Shown here: piece after piece, positions 34,192 through 42,564 of the stretch | Layout of the letters: each line of letters begins with the position of its first letter | Numbering within the stretch: the first letter of the stretch is position 1 | Assembly (NCBI RefSeq): GCF_040581415.1 | Contig: NZ_CP114014.1 | Span: 4,960,001 to 5,024,000 of the forward strand | Length of the DNA stretch: 64,000 bases | Direction of reading: 5' to 3' | From: Paraconexibacter sp040581415 | GTDB taxonomy: Bacteria > Actinomycetota > Thermoleophilia > Solirubrobacterales > Solirubrobacteraceae | Translations under genes and position numbers: made by a program | The notes under the pieces: model-generated | Databases searched by the model: none | Seen by the model: the letters and a program-made list of their open reading frames with translations, nothing else | What the model was told of the DNA's origin: nothing

Positions 34192-34734
34192 ATGATGGGC
34201 ATCGACCTCGACCAGCGGCCGGCCACGTACTGGCCGGCCGACAGGGCGCCGTGGGACGGCGCGCCGACCGACGCGCAGCGTGCGGAGATGAAGGAGCTCG
34301 GCAAGCAGCACCCGGCGTTCATGGGCGGGGCGTACCTCCCGGCGGGCCCGGCCGGGTCCGTCGAGATCGCGCGCCTCGACGCCCGGACGACGACCGCCGA
34401 CGTGATGAGCCTGCGCGCCGAGCGTGCCGGCGACCGGATCACGTTCGCGCTCACCGACGAGTACGAGATGACCTGGGACCTCCCGGTCGCGTCGGCGCCG
34501 GGCCCGCTCAGCCTGCGGGAGGTGCTGGAGCTGCTGGAGGGCGCGCAGCTCCGCGACGAGCCCGACTACCGCGGGGTGACCGTCGCCTGGCGGCAGCGCA
34601 ACTTCATGGAGGGCGACGGCCGGGAGGACGCGCTCGAGCTCGTCGACTTCCTCACGATCAGCTCGGCGTTCTACCCCGCGATCGGCGCGGAGGACCGCCG
34701 GCGGGCGCTGGCCTGGGCCGAATCGATCCGGTAG
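34192..34734 (+). CDS. Unknown protein downstream of VWA gene
   Basis: A 180-aa protein, MMGIDLDQRPATYWPADRAP at the start, with alternating beta strands (RAERAGDRITFALTDEYEMT) and a C-terminal helical part (ALELVDFLTISSAFYPAIGA). I recognise no family. It begins 3 nt after the VWA stop, so it is translated from the same message and may be its partner. Confidence 0.6.
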   Translation: MMGIDLDQRPATYWPADRAPWDGAPTDAQRAEMKELGKQHPAFMGGAYLPAGPAGSVEIARLDARTTTADVMSLRAERAGDRITFALTDEYEMTWDLPVASAPGPLSLREVLELLEGAQLRDEPDYRGVTVAWRQRNFMEGDGREDALELVDFLTISSAFYPAIGAEDRRRALAWAESIR

Positions 34735-34818
34735 GCCCCCTGACACGGCACCGGGCTGAACCCGCTTCGGACGGACGTTCGACTCACGAGCAGCACATCG
34801 ATCACCGATGGAGCAACC

Positions 34819-35526
34819 ATGGCAAGGATGGACTGGAACCGAGCAAGTGGCCGAGCGCTCGTGCAGACGCGCGGCGCGGACCGGGTCGATCCAGAGTTCG
34901 CCGACCTGCGCGATCACGAGCGGGGACGGCGAGAGAAAGACCGCGAGGTCGCCGCCGCTGCTGCCGCGCGTAGGGCGCGCGCCGCGAAGGTTCAGCGCCA
35001 GCTCGACAAGCTGTACTGGGACATCATGCACCTGCCTGACCAGGAGCGGCTCGACGGGGCAGAGTGGGTCCGGCGGCAAGTGAAGGCGCTGGTGCCGGCC
35101 GGTGCGGACTTCACGAAGGCGTGGAACAAGGGCTTCGCAAACGCGACACGATTGTCGGCCACTGCGTGGCGGGAATCAGCAGCTAAGCCACCCGGCCTCG
35201 GCGCCCGGAGAGACCCGAAACCGGCCGCACCGAGCCGTGCGAGCGTCGCCGCCGCTCCGCGGCGCAACACCGGCCGGCATCGGCCGGACGCCGCTCCGGC
35301 GATCATCGAACTCGTCGCCGCGTTTTCGAGGGAGCTGACCGCGGTGACCGTCGCGCGCGTGCTCGTTGGGATGGACGACGACGCCGTGCCGCACAAGCTG
35401 CGCACTTCGCAGTGGTGGGGTGCTTCGCGGCCGCGGTCGAAGTCAGCCCTACTTGGTGATATCACCGACCTCGTCCGGGCGGGTGAGCTCGTGCAGGCTC
35501 CGGGGCGCAAGCTGACAGTGAAGTAG
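34819..35526 (+). CDS. Unknown basic helical protein
   Basis: A 235-aa protein from ATG 34819 with GGAG 5 nt upstream. Residues ~25-65 form a strongly charged helix (DHERGRREKDREVAAAAAAR). The last 70 residues (IIELVAAFSRELTAVTVARV, then ITDLVRAGELVQAPGRKLTV) resemble a winged-helix fold. Nucleic-acid binding is plausible; no family is recognised. It ends 153 nt from the convergent secreted-protein gene. Confidence 0.45.
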   Translation: MARMDWNRASGRALVQTRGADRVDPEFADLRDHERGRREKDREVAAAAAARRARAAKVQRQLDKLYWDIMHLPDQERLDGAEWVRRQVKALVPAGADFTKAWNKGFANATRLSATAWRESAAKPPGLGARRDPKPAAPSRASVAAAPRRNTGRHRPDAAPAIIELVAAFSRELTAVTVARVLVGMDDDAVPHKLRTSQWWGASRPRSKSALLGDITDLVRAGELVQAPGRKLTVK

Positions 35527-35678
35527 CCGCGAGAGTTCCTGCGGGCGCCGCACGCCCTTTCTACGCCCCCGACCACTCGGCCGGAAACCACCGTCGGGAC
35601 TCGAGGAGCGGCCGCGAGGACGCCGACCGCGACCAGCGCGTCGACCCGTCGAGCACAGTGTCGCGCAGCGTCCCGGAC

Positions 35679-38423
35679 CTACGAGGGCTTCTTCGTCGCC
35701 GCCTTCTTCTTCGCGACGACCTTCTTCGTCACCGCCGGCTTGACCCGCGCACCGGCCGTGGCGCCGGTGCCCCGTCGGCCCGTCGCGCTCACGCCGCGGA
35801 TCGTCGCCACGGCGCGCACGCCGGACCGAGCGCCCGGGATGATCAGGCTGCGCTTGCTCTTCCCCGGGAGGTAGAGCAGCTTGCGCCCGTCGGAGAGCGC
35901 GATGCGGACCTCATAAGAGGACGCGCGGAGCGCAGGGCCCCAGGCGACGACGAACGACTTGCCGCGCACGAGGACGCGCGCCCCTCGCGGCTTCACCGGA
36001 CGCCGCGGCGCGGGGGCCGTGTACGACGCGATCACGACGGCGGACCGCGCCACCCCGTCCTGCTGGACGACCGCGACGATGTCGCGGCGCCCGGGCCGGC
36101 CGTCCGGGACCGCGAACTTCACGATGCCGCGCGGGCTGGTCTTCGTCGCGAGGCGACGGCGGGTGTCACGGCCTTGCTCGTAGAACACGACCGAGCGACC
36201 CTTGACCGCCTGGTAGGTGTACTTGAACGCGCGCCGGTACCCGCGGCCCGTGATGGTGGCCCGGACCCTGGGCGCGAGCAGCGGCTTGGCCGAGCGGAAC
36301 GCGGTCGCCGGCGACGAGCCGGGCTTGAGGGCGAGCCGGTAGACCCCGGCCGCCGGCTTCGAGACCGCGATGTAGGTCGTCTTGTCGGCCGCGTTCTGGA
36401 ACAGCAGCACGCGGCCGTCGTCGACCGCTCCCTCCGGCTCGTCCGGCGTCACCGCGATGTCCTTGCCGGACGGGTCCGTCAGGACGACCTTCGGCGGCGC
36501 CTCATTCGAGACGACGGAGAAGACCGCGGCGGACTGGCCCCTTCCGACGCCGACCGACTGGAACGTCGGCCCCCCGGCCTGGCGGGCCGAGCGCGAGTTG
36601 CGGGCGACGGTCCAGTCGCCCATGTCGCAGCTGCTTCCGAAGATCTTGTACTTGCCGTTCCAGCCGTACCCGAAGCCGACGTCGGGCAGCAGCGTCCCGC
36701 GGCGGCAGACGGAGACCCCTTTGGAGGAGACCACGGCCTCGCCGCCGTAGTTCAGCGGGCCGAGCTTGACGGCGCCCTCGCCCGCGAAGTTGAACGCCTT
36801 CTGACCGTCGATCCACCCGGCGACGGAGCCTTCGTAGCCGACCCCGAACCGCACCTGATCCATCTTGGCCGAGTAGTCGAAGCGGCCGTCGGTCTGGAAC
36901 CGCGCCTTCGCCGAGGACATGGGGATGTCCACGACCTTCGACGCGCCGGTGACGGTGTAGGCGTCCGGGGTGGTGTTCTCGTACTTGAAGTCACCGTCCA
37001 GGGACACCGCCGCCTTCTTGAGGATCGTGGGACCGGCGGTGAGGGTCATGCCGCCGCCCAGCGAGAACGGCGAGGCCTGGATCGAGAAGCGGATCTTCTG
37101 GAGGAAGATGCCGTACCCGAGGTGCTTGTTGATGTTCGAGACCTCGCCGCCGGCCTTGAAGTAGCTGTCCCCGATGCCGAACCCGAGGAAGGCGCTGAAG
37201 GTCGGGGCGGTCGGCGACGGGAGCACGAGCGTCCCCGACCCGTCGAAGTGCTTGGCGCCGTCGACGCGGTTGTACGCGAGCGTCAGGTCCTTGATCTCGA
37301 GCCGGCCGATCTTGGCACTGCCGACCGCCACCTTGACGTTGTTGACCTTGACGCCGTTCTCGCTCGCCACGAACTTCGTCTCGCCGGTGACCCCGCCGAG
37401 CGTCTCGGGCAGCTGGACGGTCAGCCCGACCGTGACGGCCTTCCCCGGCCGGTCGATGGTGAACGACGCCAGGCCGGTCAGCGGCAGGCCGCGAAGCTTG
37501 GTGCCCGGCTCGACCCCGAAGGTGAAGGTGTTGTCGAGCTTCCATGTGAACTCGCGCTTGAGGAGCGTGAAGCGCCCGGCCTTCACCAGCACCGTGCCCT
37601 TCGTGCTGAGCGTCAGCGCGACGGGGTCGAGGCGCACCTCGGAGGCCGTCACGTCGAGGCCCCCTACGCGGACGGTCCCGGTCGCGACGAAGGCGTTGCC
37701 GTCCTTGGCGAAGCAGCCGCCGACCGCCTTCAGGCCGGCGACCGTGACCTCGGAGACGCCCGTGCAGGTGGAGAGGCGCGCCGGTGCGTCGACCGGGATC
37801 TCCGGGTCGTCCTCGTCGGGCGGCGCGAACGGGGGCGGTGCCGTCGGCGTGGTCGGGGTGGTCGGCGTCGTGGGAGTGGTCGGCGTCGTCGGGGTGGTCG
37901 GCGTGGTCGGCGTGGTGGGGGTGGTCGTCGGTGGCGGCGGAGGCGGCAGCTGGCCGTTGCAGTTCGCCTGGTTGTCGGACGGGCACAGGCGCATCGACGT
38001 CACGCGCTCGTCGAAGTTGTCGAGCTCCCACGTGGGCGAGTTCGGCGGCGTGCAGTAGATCGTCGACGAGGCGCCGCCGTAGTTCACCGCGTTGAACAGC
38101 CGGACGCAGCGGTTCGGCCCAAGGACGAGCGACGAGACCTTCTTGTCCATGTTGACGTTCTGGCCGGTGAGGCTGTCGCGGAACTGGCCGAAGTCCGGGC
38201 GGTCGCCCTCGCTTCCGTCGTAGCCCACGATGACCGACTTACCGCCGCACTTGTGGTCCACCCAGAGCTGGATCTTGGCGTTGGGGTTCGCCGCCCCGCA
38301 GGCGGCCTGCGCGCTGGCAGCCCCCATGCCGCCGACGGCGAGGGTGGTGCCCGTGAGAGCGGTCAACAGCGTCAGACGGTGGAGCAACGACACTTGGCCT
38401 CCCAGCCACGACTTCGGTCGCAT
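35679..38423 (-). CDS. Secreted multidomain protein with crystallin-like N-terminus
   Basis: A 914-aa exported protein. A Sec signal peptide covers the first ~38 residues (LTLLTALTGTTLAVGGMGAA, then SAQA). A domain of the beta/gamma-crystallin or I36-inhibitor type follows (GKSVIVGYDGSEGDRPDF ... CVRLFNAVNYGGASSTIYC). Then comes a Pro/Thr linker of TTP repeats, a long beta-rich region of about 500 residues, two Ig/fibronectin-like parts near the end, and a Lys-rich tail (KKVVAKKKAATKKPS). ATG 38423 is preceded by GGCAGG. No enzyme motif is seen; a cell-surface or matrix protein is the best guess. The basic tail could hold teichoic or DNA polyanions (inference). The plus-strand frame over the same span is a shadow. 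Confidence 0.75.
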   Translation of the reverse strand: MRPKSWLGGQVSLLHRLTLLTALTGTTLAVGGMGAASAQAACGAANPNAKIQLWVDHKCGGKSVIVGYDGSEGDRPDFGQFRDSLTGQNVNMDKKVSSLVLGPNRCVRLFNAVNYGGASSTIYCTPPNSPTWELDNFDERVTSMRLCPSDNQANCNGQLPPPPPPTTTPTTPTTPTTPTTPTTPTTPTTPTTPTAPPPFAPPDEDDPEIPVDAPARLSTCTGVSEVTVAGLKAVGGCFAKDGNAFVATGTVRVGGLDVTASEVRLDPVALTLSTKGTVLVKAGRFTLLKREFTWKLDNTFTFGVEPGTKLRGLPLTGLASFTIDRPGKAVTVGLTVQLPETLGGVTGETKFVASENGVKVNNVKVAVGSAKIGRLEIKDLTLAYNRVDGAKHFDGSGTLVLPSPTAPTFSAFLGFGIGDSYFKAGGEVSNINKHLGYGIFLQKIRFSIQASPFSLGGGMTLTAGPTILKKAAVSLDGDFKYENTTPDAYTVTGASKVVDIPMSSAKARFQTDGRFDYSAKMDQVRFGVGYEGSVAGWIDGQKAFNFAGEGAVKLGPLNYGGEAVVSSKGVSVCRRGTLLPDVGFGYGWNGKYKIFGSSCDMGDWTVARNSRSARQAGGPTFQSVGVGRGQSAAVFSVVSNEAPPKVVLTDPSGKDIAVTPDEPEGAVDDGRVLLFQNAADKTTYIAVSKPAAGVYRLALKPGSSPATAFRSAKPLLAPRVRATITGRGYRRAFKYTYQAVKGRSVVFYEQGRDTRRRLATKTSPRGIVKFAVPDGRPGRRDIVAVVQQDGVARSAVVIASYTAPAPRRPVKPRGARVLVRGKSFVVAWGPALRASSYEVRIALSDGRKLLYLPGKSKRSLIIPGARSGVRAVATIRGVSATGRRGTGATAGARVKPAVTKKVVAKKKAATKKPS
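37844..37933 (-). repeat. 9-nt tandem repeat coding Thr-Thr-Pro
   Basis: About ten imperfect 9-nt units inside the secreted protein encode (TTP)n as an extended, probably glycosylated linker between the crystallin-like domain and the beta-rich body. Units differ mainly at third codon positions, so selection appears to keep the peptide. Confidence 0.8.
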
Positions 38424-38766
38424 GCGGACCTGCCCTTCGTGCCCGGTGACGAAACGCGACGGGCTGGCGTGGTTGCCGCGGATCTGGCGCCGTAGCCAAG
38501 AGCGCCAAAAGTCCCGCATATGCGGTGCTTTCGTGATGGCGGACGAGCCGAGTCGAGCCGCTGCCCCTCCATTGCCTCCTGGTGATGCATGCAGCCGTGC
38601 CGGGCGGACCACCCGGTGCTCGACCAACCCTCGGCGTCGACGCTGCCGTCCATCGGGCCTTCCTCCGCGATGTCGCGACGGGCGCCCAGCGTTGCCGCCT
38701 GACCCATCCGGGGGAATGACCGCCGCAGCGGCCCAAGCGGCTGCCCCGTGGACGGACGATGAGCGC
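38424..38766. other. 343-nt space between divergent genes
   Basis: Lies between the start of the secreted-protein gene and the start of the NTF2-like gene and must hold both promoters. I see no clear -35/-10 pair, inverted repeat or small gene. Confidence 0.5.
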
Positions 38767-39171
38767 ATGCCCACGCTCGACGCATTCATACAGGCCCTCC
38801 ACGACCGCGACCCCGGTGCGCTCGCTGCCGTCCTCGCCGACGACATCCAGTTGCACAGCCCGTTGCTGGACGACCCGATCGTCGGACGCGAGCAGGTGGT
38901 CGCCGTGCTCGACCTGCTGTTCGAGAAGCTCGACACGCTGGAGTACGGCGCCGAGCTCGACGGCGGGGAGGTTCGCGGCGTCCGGCTCAGCGCATCGGTC
39001 AACGGCGTGTCGATGGAAGGCGTCGAGCTCGTGCACTTCGACGCTGACGGTCGCGTCGACGAGGTTCGCGTCCAGCTGCGCCCGCTCAGCGGTCTGATCG
39101 CGCTCCAGAACGTCGTAGCCCCGGCGATAGGAGCACCGGTCCTGCAGCTCACCCCCATATCCGCGACGTGA
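38767..39171 (+). CDS. NTF2/SnoaL-like protein
   Basis: A 134-aa protein of the NTF2-like cone fold. Typical order: helix with TLDAFIQALHDRDPGALAAV, LADDIQLHSPLLDDPIVG, EQVVAVLDLLFEKLD, then strands ending FDADGRVDEVRVQLRPLSGL. Members bind or transform small hydrophobic molecules (SnoaL-type cyclases, ketosteroid isomerases), but I cannot see a conclusive catalytic Asp/His set. It precedes the SDR gene by 136 nt on the same strand. Confidence 0.75.
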   Translation: MPTLDAFIQALHDRDPGALAAVLADDIQLHSPLLDDPIVGREQVVAVLDLLFEKLDTLEYGAELDGGEVRGVRLSASVNGVSMEGVELVHFDADGRVDEVRVQLRPLSGLIALQNVVAPAIGAPVLQLTPISAT

Positions 39172-39307
39172 GCGTGAGTGCCGGCCACCGAGCGCCCTGG
39201 CGTGCTCGCGGCGCTTGAGCCGCAGATCTCGGAGAGGCCAAACCGCAGCTGGCTCCGCGGAGCGTCCGCCGTGTTCCCGATCCCATGTCATCAATCGAGG
39301 AGTCCCC

Positions 39308-40075
39308 ATGCCCGCCTTCACCAACCACGTTGCCATCGTCACCGGATCCGCGAAAGGCATCGGCCTGGGCGTCGCACGCCATCTCGCCGCACAGGGGGCC
39401 CGGGTGGTCGTCTCCGACATCGACGCAGCCGCTGCGGAAGCTGCCGCCGCCTCCCTGGAGAATGCCGTGAGCATCGCCTGCGACGTGCGCGACGAGGAGC
39501 AGGTCAAGCACCTCGTCAACACCACGGTCGACCGCCTGGGTCGCCTCGACCTCATGGTGGCCAACGCGGGAGTCGGGGTCGTGGGCCCCATGCTCGAGAC
39601 GGACCTCGCGGCTTGGCGCACGGTCACGTCGGTCAACCTCGACGGCACGTTCCTGTCCATGCGACACGCCGCGCCGGCGATCATCGCTTCCGGTGGCGGC
39701 AGCATCGTGACCATCGCCTCGGTGACCGGAACCACCGGCATGCCGCTCATCGGCCCGTACGCGGCCACCAAGGCCGCGATCATCAACCTCTCCAAGACGA
39801 TGGCCACCGAACTGCGTGAGCACGGCGTGCGCGTCAACTCAGTGCTGCCGGGCTTCCTGGCCACCGACCTCGTGATGGACGTCGCCGAAGTGTTCGAGGG
39901 CTATCTCGGTCTCGAGGCGGGTCAGTTCAGCTCGTTCGTCGAGCAGACCCAGGGTGGCTTCGTCACGGTCGACGAAGTGGCCCGCACCGTGGCCTACCTG
40001 GCTGACCCGGCACAGGTGTCAATGACGGGGGCGACCGTCACCCTGGATGGTGGCCTCAGCGCCAAGCTGATGTGA
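39308..40075 (+). CDS. Short-chain dehydrogenase/reductase (SDR)
   Basis: A 255-aa classical SDR using NAD(P)H. Seen: TGSAKGIGLG (TGxxxGxG) at 13-22, acidic Asp after the second strand (VVSDID), which favours NAD, NAGVG, catalytic Ser in SVTG, YAATK (YxxxK), and the C-terminal MTGATVTLDGGLSAKLM. GAGGAG lies before ATG 39308. Substrate unknown. It is followed by the tRNA on the other strand. Confidence 0.9.
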   Translation: MPAFTNHVAIVTGSAKGIGLGVARHLAAQGARVVVSDIDAAAAEAAAASLENAVSIACDVRDEEQVKHLVNTTVDRLGRLDLMVANAGVGVVGPMLETDLAAWRTVTSVNLDGTFLSMRHAAPAIIASGGGSIVTIASVTGTTGMPLIGPYAATKAAIINLSKTMATELREHGVRVNSVLPGFLATDLVMDVAEVFEGYLGLEAGQFSSFVEQTQGGFVTVDEVARTVAYLADPAQVSMTGATVTLDGGLSAKLM

Positions 40076-40201
40076 GGGCCGCCTGCGTCGACCGCCGTCG
40101 TCGTCGTCAGCTGGGGGCGGACACTTCCGTGCCCGACCGACTTCGGCGAGCCAAACATGCCTCAGAAACGCAAGAACGCTTATTCGGTGGGCGTTCCTGA
40201 G

Positions 40202-40274
40202 AGCCGACGAGCGGATTCGAACCGCTGACCCCTTCATTACGAGTGAAGTGCTCTACCAGCTGAGCTACGTCGGC
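40202..40274 (-). tRNA. tRNA-Thr (CGU)
   Basis: Minus-strand cloverleaf: acceptor GCCGACG (40274-40268) pairs with CGTCGGC (40209-40203), D arm AGCTCAGCTGGTAGAGC, anticodon stem CTTCA/TGAAG around loop CTCGTAA (anticodon CGT, reading ACG), T arm with GGTTCGAATCC. The discriminator base is T at 40202 and CCA is not encoded. Confidence 0.95.
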
Positions 40275-40331
40275 ACGAGGCACCGCGCATCGTATCGAGC
40301 CTCGCGCGGTGGCGGCACGTGGGTGGGCTGC

Positions 40332-40353
40332 GGGCGATTCCGCGGAATCGCCC
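40332..40353. repeat. 22-bp perfect palindrome upstream of HAD/mys genes
   Basis: An 11-bp perfect inverted repeat without spacer, with half site GGGCGATTCCG, 134 nt upstream of the HAD gene start. An 18-bp near-copy with core GCGATTCCGCGG stands at 46853-46870, just beyond the mys cluster. It may be an operator or a small dispersed palindrome. Confidence 0.6.
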
Positions 40354-40486
40354 GGCAGCGTCGCCGACCGGGTTGCGGGCGAACACCGCGCCACCCCGGG
40401 AAAGCCGCGGCGGCGCCCGGTCCGTAGAGGTGGGACCGCCGGCGGCCTAGCGTCGGCCGCTTCCGTCCTACGCCCGAAAGGCCCCC

Positions 40487-41146
40487 ATGTCCACTCTTCT
40501 CTTCGGCTCGATCGGCACTCTCGCCGACACGTCCGAGCTCCAGCGCCAGGCGTTCAACGACGCGTTCAAGACGCACGACCTACCGTGGCAGTGGGATCGC
40601 GAGGAGTACCAGACTCTGCTGGCAAGCAGCGGCGGGGCAGATCGGATCAGCGAGTACGCGAAGTCCACCGGCACCGACGGCGTCGACGCCACGGCGGTCC
40701 ACCAGACGAAGTCCGAGCGCTTCCGCGAGCTGCTCGCCGAGGCCCCGCCCGCCCTCCGCGACGGCGTCGCCGACACCATCAAGGCCGGCCGCACCGGCGG
40801 CCACAAGCTCGCCCTCGTCACGACGACCTCGCCCGAGAACGTCGACGCGATCCTGACGGCCCTCGCGCCGGCGGTGAGTAGGGACGACTTCGACCTCATC
40901 GTCGACACCACCCAGGTCGACCAGCCCAAGCCCGACCCAGCCGCGTACCGCTTCGCGCTCGAGCAGCTGAACAGCGACGCCGCGGACGCCGTCGCCATCG
41001 AGGACAACGTCGGCGGCGTGCAGGCCGCGCGCGCCGCGGACCTGCGGTGCTTCGGCTTCCCCGGCTCGAACAACGCCGCGCACGACTTCAGCGCGGCGAC
41101 CAAGACCGTCGAGCGCCTGGACCTCGACGAGCTCACCGCCGCCTGA
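40487..41146 (+). CDS. HAD-fold protein lacking the catalytic aspartates
   Basis: A 219-aa CbbY/beta-phosphoglucomutase-like HAD-IA protein. Motif I, normally DxDGTL, reads LLFGSIGTLAD, so both the nucleophile Asp and the acid/base Asp are replaced. The cap helices, motif II region (LALVTTTSPEN), motif III Lys (VDQPKPDPAAY) and motif IV acidic pair (AIEDNVGGVQAA) remain. It therefore cannot work as a normal HAD phosphatase; a binding or regulatory role, or different chemistry, is implied. GAAAGG lies 6 nt before the ATG. It is followed after 189 nt by mysA on the same strand. Confidence 0.85.
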   Translation: MSTLLFGSIGTLADTSELQRQAFNDAFKTHDLPWQWDREEYQTLLASSGGADRISEYAKSTGTDGVDATAVHQTKSERFRELLAEAPPALRDGVADTIKAGRTGGHKLALVTTTSPENVDAILTALAPAVSRDDFDLIVDTTQVDQPKPDPAAYRFALEQLNSDAADAVAIEDNVGGVQAARAADLRCFGFPGSNNAAHDFSAATKTVERLDLDELTAA

Positions 41147-41335
41147 GGCGAGCCGCCGGCCGCGGCACACGCCCGCGACACCGCACGCGCGCCAGGCCCG
41201 GCCGGCAGCGCGTGCGGACGCGCACAGCTCGTGGTCATCGCGGCTCCCGGCGGCGTACCCGGGGCCATGAGCAGCGTCCGACCGGCGACCCCGCCGCGAA
41301 CGGCCGCGACACACCGCGAGAACCCAGGAGCACCA

Positions 41336-42562
41336 GTGAGCGAGATCCAGGCCACCTTCACCGCGACGGAGTCGGCGTTCCACGTCGAGGGCTACGAGCG
41401 CATCGACTTCAGCCTCCTCTACGTCGACGGCGCCTTCGCGCCCGAGAACGAGGAGATCGCGACGAGCTACCGGCCCTTCGGCCGCTGCCTGATGGTGGTC
41501 GACGAGACGGTCCTGCGCCTCTACGGCGAGCAGATCAACGCGTATTTCAAGCACCACGAGATCGAGCTCTCGGTCGTCCCGGTGCAGATCGCCGAGACCG
41601 AGAAGGCGCTCACCACGCTCGAGCGGATCGTCGACGCGTTCGACGAGTTCGGCCTCGTCCGCAAGGAGCCCGTCCTCGTTGTCGGCGGCGGCCTGACCAC
41701 CGACGTCGCGGGCTTCGCATGCGCGAGCTACCGCCGCGGCACGAACTACATCCGCATCCCGACCACGCTCATCGGGCTGGTCGACGCGAGCGTCGCCATC
41801 AAGGTCGCCGTCAACCACGGCCACATGAAGAACCGCCTCGGCGCCTACCACGCTTCGCAGAAGGTCATCCTCGACTTCTCCTTCCTGCGCACCCTGCCGA
41901 CCGACCAGGTCCGCAACGGGATGGCCGAGCTCATCAAGATCGCCGTCGTCGCCGGCGAGGGGATCTTCGACGCGCTGGAGGAGCACGGCGAGGACCTGCT
42001 GCACACGCGCTTCGGCCACCTCGACGGGACGCCCGAGCTGCGCGACGTCGCCCACCGCGTGACGTACGACGCGATCGACACGATGCTGCGCCTCGAAGTC
42101 CCGAACCTGCACGAGCTCGACCTCGACCGCGCGATCGCGTACGGCCACACCTGGAGCCCGACGCTCGAGCTCGCGCCCGAGACCCCGATGCTGCACGGCC
42201 ACAGCGTCACGATCGACATGGCCCTCTCCGCGACGCTCGCCGCCCGGCGCGGCTACATCACGGACTCGGACCGCGACCGCATCCTGGGCCTGATGAGCCG
42301 CCTCGGCCTCGCGATCGACAGCCCCTACCTCACGCCGGAGCTGCTGCGCAAGGCGACCGAGTCGATCGTCCAGACCCGGGACGGCCTGCTGCGCGCCGCC
42401 GTCCCGCGCCCGATCGGCACCTGCCACTACGTCAACGACCTGCCGGCCGAGGAGCTCGACGCGACGCTCGAGCAGCACCGCGAGCTGTCCGGCGGCTACC
42501 CGCGCGAGGGCGCCGGCGAGGACATGTTCATCAACGCCGCCACGCCGGAGCCGGTCCACTGA
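41336..42562 (+). CDS. mysA: 2-desmethyl-4-deoxygadusol synthase (sedoheptulose-7-phosphate cyclase)
   Basis: A 408-aa sugar-phosphate cyclase of the DHQ synthase fold using NAD+ and a metal. It turns sedoheptulose 7-phosphate into 2-desmethyl-4-deoxygadusol, the first step to mycosporines. Seen: PVLVVGGGLTTDVAGFACAS (NAD site), YIRIPTTLIGLVDASVAIKV, NHGHMKNRLGAYH, the metal ligand region NGMAELIKIAVV, and metal His motifs AYGHTWSPTLE and LHGHSVTID. Start GTG 41336 has AGGAG 7 nt upstream; the longer frame from 41231 has none and its extra residues look non-coding. A close relative, 2-epi-5-epi-valiolone synthase, cannot be excluded by sequence alone. The following O-methyltransferase, ATP-grasp and ligase genes identify it as the mycosporine type. 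Confidence 0.9.
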   Translation: MSEIQATFTATESAFHVEGYERIDFSLLYVDGAFAPENEEIATSYRPFGRCLMVVDETVLRLYGEQINAYFKHHEIELSVVPVQIAETEKALTTLERIVDAFDEFGLVRKEPVLVVGGGLTTDVAGFACASYRRGTNYIRIPTTLIGLVDASVAIKVAVNHGHMKNRLGAYHASQKVILDFSFLRTLPTDQVRNGMAELIKIAVVAGEGIFDALEEHGEDLLHTRFGHLDGTPELRDVAHRVTYDAIDTMLRLEVPNLHELDLDRAIAYGHTWSPTLELAPETPMLHGHSVTIDMALSATLAARRGYITDSDRDRILGLMSRLGLAIDSPYLTPELLRKATESIVQTRDGLLRAAVPRPIGTCHYVNDLPAEELDATLEQHRELSGGYPREGAGEDMFINAATPEPVH

Positions 42563-42564
42563 CG

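Noticed and set aside
37844..37933. CRISPR-like or regulatory tandem repeat
   Set aside because: The 9-nt period encodes Thr-Thr-Pro in frame inside a secreted protein, so it is a coding linker.
35658..38495. 945-codon plus-strand open frame over the secreted-protein gene
   Set aside because: Composition is Arg/Gly/Asp-rich without any fold or motif. The minus strand has a signal peptide, RBS and coherent domains, so this is a high-GC shadow.
41047..42562. Upstream extension of the mysB frame across mysA
   Set aside because: Its sequence is Arg/Pro-rich shadow of mysA; mysB begins at GTG 42565 where the methyltransferase sequence starts.
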